A DNA stretch of 16,536 bases, from the NCBI GenBank assembly GCA_902773395.1, contig CACYEJ010000206.1:1-16536 (forward strand), written 5' to 3'. The position numbers were made by a program, and so were the translations under genes. The DNA is from an uncultured Ruminococcus sp. Its GTDB lineage: Bacteria; Bacillota_A; Clostridia; Oscillospirales; Acutalibacteraceae. Under the pieces are notes generated by a model, which did no database searches, had not been told where the DNA came from, and saw only the letters and a list, made by a program, of their open reading frames with translations. Each line of letters begins with the position of its first letter. Position 1 is the first letter of the stretch. Of this stretch, positions 14,417-16,536 are shown piece by piece.

Positions 14417-14440
14417 TTCACATACTAAATAGTATGTGAA
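14417..14440 (+). promoter_or_regulatory. 24-bp operator-like dyad at the coaX start point
   Basis: TTCACATACTA (14417-14427) and TAGTATGTGAA (14430-14440) are perfect inverted repeats around two central A bases. The site lies immediately behind the coaX -10 box and about 85 bases from the coaBC -10 box. The position is typical of a repressor operator. The factor is not known, and no regulator gene is adjacent. The transcript could also fold this into a 5' hairpin, but a 2-base loop would be strained. Confidence 0.6.
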
Positions 14441-14491
14441 TTTGTATGGCTAAAATGCCGTTTTAATTAATTGACAGAAATGAGAAAGAAT

Positions 14492-15259
14492 ATGATTTTA
14501 GCAGTTGACATCGGAAATTCCAATATTGTGATAGGCAGCTTCGAGGGAGAAAAGGTACTCTTCATAGAAAGACTCTCCACCAATATGCAGTATACTGCTT
14601 TGGAGTATGTAATATCAATTAAAAATATCTTTGAAATCAATAATACAAGTGTAGGCGATATTGAGGGTTGTATAATATCTTCGGTTGTACCGAGCGTTAC
14701 ACAAACAGTCAAAGCGGCTCTTGAACGGCTCACCGATACCGAAGTAATGACAGTAGGACCGGGCATAAAAACAGGACTTAAAATAATGCTTGACAATCCG
14801 GCTCAGCTTGGCAGTGACAGAGTTGCAGATGCAGTTGCCGGCATAAACCTCTACCCCGTGCCCCTTATCATTATTGATATGGGTACAGCTACTACAGTTT
14901 CAGTTATCGACAAAAATAAAAATTACCTCGGCGGCATGATTATCCCCGGACTGAGAGTATCGCTTGATTCACTCACACAACGAACATCTCAGCTTCCGAA
15001 AATTGGTCTGGAAGCACCAAAAAAAGTTATCGGTGCAAATACCGTTGAATGTATGAAGAGCGGTATCATTTATTATTCCGCTGCCGGAATTGACGGTGTA
15101 ACGGAGCGGATAGAAGAAACCTTAGGCGAAAAATGCACAATCGTTTCAACAGGCGGTCTTGCAAATAAAATTATTCCACATTGCAAGAGAGATATCATCA
15201 TTGACGAACAGCTTCTGCTGAAAGGCTTGATGATTATTTATAAGAAAAATAAAAAATAA
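14492..15259 (+). CDS. coaX: Type III pantothenate kinase
   Basis: This 255-residue ASKHA-fold kinase of usual CoaX length phosphorylates pantothenate, the first committed step of coenzyme A synthesis. Type III enzymes need a monovalent cation and are generally not inhibited by CoA. The motifs are intact: DIGNSN near the N terminus (phosphate 1), NPAQLGSDRVADAV (pantothenate site with the catalytic Asp), DMGTATTVSVID (phosphate 2), GGMIIPGL and STGGLA near the C terminus. The ATG at 14492 gives the canonical start MILAVDIGNSN. The frame also offers TTG at 14471 and ATG at 14480, but neither has a ribosome binding site; the chosen ATG has only a weak purine-rich one (GAGAAAG). The gene is divergent from coaBC, with a strong dyad at its promoter, and a bidirectional-looking terminator follows. 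Confidence 0.95.
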   Translation: MILAVDIGNSNIVIGSFEGEKVLFIERLSTNMQYTALEYVISIKNIFEINNTSVGDIEGCIISSVVPSVTQTVKAALERLTDTEVMTVGPGIKTGLKIMLDNPAQLGSDRVADAVAGINLYPVPLIIIDMGTATTVSVIDKNKNYLGGMIIPGLRVSLDSLTQRTSQLPKIGLEAPKKVIGANTVECMKSGIIYYSAAGIDGVTERIEETLGEKCTIVSTGGLANKIIPHCKRDIIIDEQLLLKGLMIIYKKNKK

Positions 15260-15287
15260 TTTTTCAAATTTTTAAACATCACAAAAC

Positions 15288-15323
15288 AAGCTAGGCATTT
15301 TTAACGTGCCTAGCTTAATTTTT
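15288..15323 (+). terminator. Intrinsic terminator of coaX, shared with the converging glycosyltransferase gene
   Basis: AAGCTAGGCA (15288-15297) pairs perfectly over ten bases with TGCCTAGCTT (15307-15316) around a 9-base loop, followed by AATTTTT. In the opposite direction the stem is followed by GTTTTGT, so it may also stop the minus-strand gene ending at 15416. Confidence 0.85.
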
Positions 15324-15353
15324 CGTATGCTGCGTACAATCAATATTCAGATG

Positions 15354-15386
15354 TTGACGCAGGCGGCAGAGTCACCCAACTTAAAA
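15354..15386. repeat. Short direct repeat, left copy
   Basis: TTGACGCAGGCGG (15354-15366), followed 25 bases from its start by ACTTAAAA (15379-15386), recurs in the same orientation at 16464. The two copies flank the glycosyltransferase gene and differ by a 3-base indel and some substitutions between the two blocks. Confidence 0.5.
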
Positions 15387-15415
15387 ATTATTGTAAATCG
15401 TAAGCGTGGCATTCA

Positions 15416-16420
15416 TTAATTCCGCTTCTGCCTGTCGGAACGTCCCGACTTATTTTCGTCTGTTGTTGGCAGCCGATCATTATTCAGAAATTCGTCCACA
15501 ATGTAGCGTGGGCGTTTTTTTACTTCAAGATAAATTTTACCTATATACTCTCCTACAATTCCGATTGCCAAAAGCTGTAATCCCCCAATCGCCCATATTG
15601 ATACAGCTAGACTAGCCCAGCCGAGCACAGTTGCTCCGGTAAAATATCTATACAAAAAGTAAATCAGCATAGCAATACTAAGTACAAATACAATAATTCC
15701 CGTTGTAGTAACAAATCTGATTGGCTGAATACTCAGCGATGTAATGCCCTCCCACGCAAGGGCAAGCATTTTTTTCAGCGGATACTTGCTTTCTCCGGCA
15801 AGGCGTTCGCTTCGTTCGTACTCAACAATATCAGACTGCAAGCCAATCATCGGCACAAGCCCTCTTAAAAAGACGTTTGTTTCATGATACTCAGACAGAT
15901 ATTCAAGCGCCCGTTTGCTCATCAGACGGAAATCCGCATGATTAAACACAACCTTTGCGCCCATGCTATTTAGAATTTTGTAAAAGGATTCCGCTGTAAA
16001 CCGCTTAAAGAATGTGTCTGTATCACGCTTTGAACGCACCCCGTAAACAATATCGCACCCCTGCTCAAAGCGGTCAAGCATCGCATCAAAGGCGTTAATA
16101 TCGTCCTGCAAATCGGCGTCAATCGAGATTACAGCATCGGCGTAATCCTTTAGTGTAATCAATCCGCACAGCAGAGCATTTTGATGTCCACGGTTGCAGC
16201 TAAGCTTAATGCCGGAAAAAATGCTGTTGCTCTTATGCAGCTTTTTAATTATCTGCCATGTTTTATCCTTTGAGCCGTCATCTATAAAAACTATTTTGCT
16301 GTCCTTAGTAATTTTATTATCCGCCATAAGCTGTTTGTATTTTTCCTTTAGCTTTTTGGCGGTGTCCGGCAAAACCTCTTCTTCATTATAGCATGGTATT
16401 GCCAAATACAATTTAGTCAT
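15416..16420 (-). CDS. Membrane-anchored family 2 glycosyltransferase (GtrB / polyprenyl-phosphate glycosyltransferase type)
   Basis: This 334-residue protein is of the DPM1/GtrB-like GT2 group, which moves a sugar from a nucleotide donor to a polyprenyl phosphate on the inner membrane face for later wall, teichoic-acid or glycan decoration. The GT-A domain starts with LAIPCYNEE (6-14), has IDDGSKDKT (46-54), the metal-site block DADLQDD (101-107), NHADFRLMSKRAL (160-172) and the RLAGESKYPLKKM loop (206-218). Two membrane segments follow at about 236-260 and 266-290, then EYIGKIYLEVKKRPRY (291-306) and a polar, charged tail. The ATG at 16420 has AAAGGAG six bases upstream. No GtrA-like flippase or other partner is visible on either side before the window ends. 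Sugar specificity cannot be read. The gene is bracketed by short direct repeats. Confidence 0.92.
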   Translation of the reverse strand: MTKLYLAIPCYNEEEVLPDTAKKLKEKYKQLMADNKITKDSKIVFIDDGSKDKTWQIIKKLHKSNSIFSGIKLSCNRGHQNALLCGLITLKDYADAVISIDADLQDDINAFDAMLDRFEQGCDIVYGVRSKRDTDTFFKRFTAESFYKILNSMGAKVVFNHADFRLMSKRALEYLSEYHETNVFLRGLVPMIGLQSDIVEYERSERLAGESKYPLKKMLALAWEGITSLSIQPIRFVTTTGIIVFVLSIAMLIYFLYRYFTGATVLGWASLAVSIWAIGGLQLLAIGIVGEYIGKIYLEVKKRPRYIVDEFLNNDRLPTTDENKSGRSDRQKRN

Positions 16421-16463
16421 ATATTCTCCTTTGGTGTGTATGTGTACCCTTTAGGGACAAATT

Positions 16464-16493
16464 TTGACGCAGGCGGTAAAGTTATACTTAAAA
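16464..16493. repeat. Short direct repeat, right copy
   Basis: TTGACGCAGGCGG (16464-16476) with ACTTAAAA at 16486-16493 is the second copy of the element at 15354-15386, in the same orientation. It lies in the 116 bases upstream of the glycosyltransferase start, next to a small CCCT/AGGG hairpin (16448-16457). Confidence 0.5.
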
Positions 16494-16513
16494 TCTTAAA
16501 GATCCAGCATATT

Positions 16514-16532
16514 AAAGTTTTGATCAAACTTT
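16514..16532. repeat. Hairpin AAAGTTT / AAACTTT at the right edge
   Basis: AAAGTTT (16514-16520) pairs with AAACTTT (16526-16532) around TGATC. I recall very similar GATCAAACTTT-type stretches as a frequent intergenic sequence in Oscillospiraceae genomes, but this cannot be verified here. The window ends 4 bases later, so the full element is not visible. Confidence 0.35.
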
Positions 16533-16536
16533 TTCA

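Noticed and set aside
14446..14466. A six-codon leader frame (MAKMPF) ahead of coaX
   Set aside because: No ribosome binding site precedes it and it has no regulatory codon pattern. Short frames of this size are expected by chance.
14471..14496. TTGACA at 14471 as a second promoter for coaX
   Set aside because: The only following -10-like hexamer (TATGAT, 14491) is 14 bases away and overlaps the start codon.

Overview
The window is a chromosomal stretch from a low-to-medium GC Bacillota. It is most likely an anaerobic member of the Clostridia, and my best guess is an Oscillospiraceae/Ruminococcus-like gut or rumen organism. The reasons are the gene content (a very large 2-hydroxyacyl-CoA dehydratase activase-type protein, acetate kinase, TmcAL, type III pantothenate kinase, a MetH split from its reactivation domain), strong AGGAG-type ribosome binding sites, AT-rich spacers with Bacillus-like sigma-A promoters, and decayed intergenic repeats of a kind I associate with that family. 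No tRNA, rRNA, CRISPR array, phage gene or insertion-sequence gene was found. Nearly every gene is a conserved housekeeping or central-metabolism gene.

Layout, left to right. Positions 1-1910 (minus) hold the N-terminal 636 residues of a giant tandem activase that runs off the left edge. A 373-base spacer follows, with its putative promoter and the hflX terminator. hflX (ribosome-associated GTPase) and tmcAL (tRNA-Met cytidine acetate ligase) lie on the minus strand. Divergent from tmcAL is a plus-strand block: ackA (acetate kinase, own promoter and terminator), then a flavin/PNPOx-family gene with its own promoter, then aspS (aspartyl-tRNA synthetase), ending in a strong hairpin. The 404-base convergent gap 8656-9059 has no convincing gene but carries a repeat-like motif and a structured GC-richer island. 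The minus-strand block 9060-14305 is, in transcription order, coaBC, then metF, a separate MetH reactivation-domain protein, and metH. The last three are spaced by 4 bases and look like one operon. coaX is divergent from coaBC, with a 24-bp dyad directly behind its -10 box. coaX converges on a polyprenyl-phosphate-type glycosyltransferase gene (15416-16420, minus) that is bracketed by two copies of a short direct repeat.

How the genes work together: coaX and coaBC supply coenzyme A (pantothenate phosphorylation, then coupling to cysteine and decarboxylation). metF, the reactivation protein and metH form the folate/B12 branch making methionine, with reductive reactivation supplied in trans. 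ackA interconverts acetate and acetyl-phosphate, and the divergent tmcAL consumes acetate and ATP to acetylate the wobble cytidine of elongator tRNA-Met. The main points for a second look are the tandem activase with two Cys pairs in HgdC-like spacing, the dyad at the coaX promoter, active-site substitutions in CoaBC (flap Cys to Asn) and AckA (His208 to Asn), and the dispersed intergenic repeats. I did not find a clear-cut new defence or mobile system.
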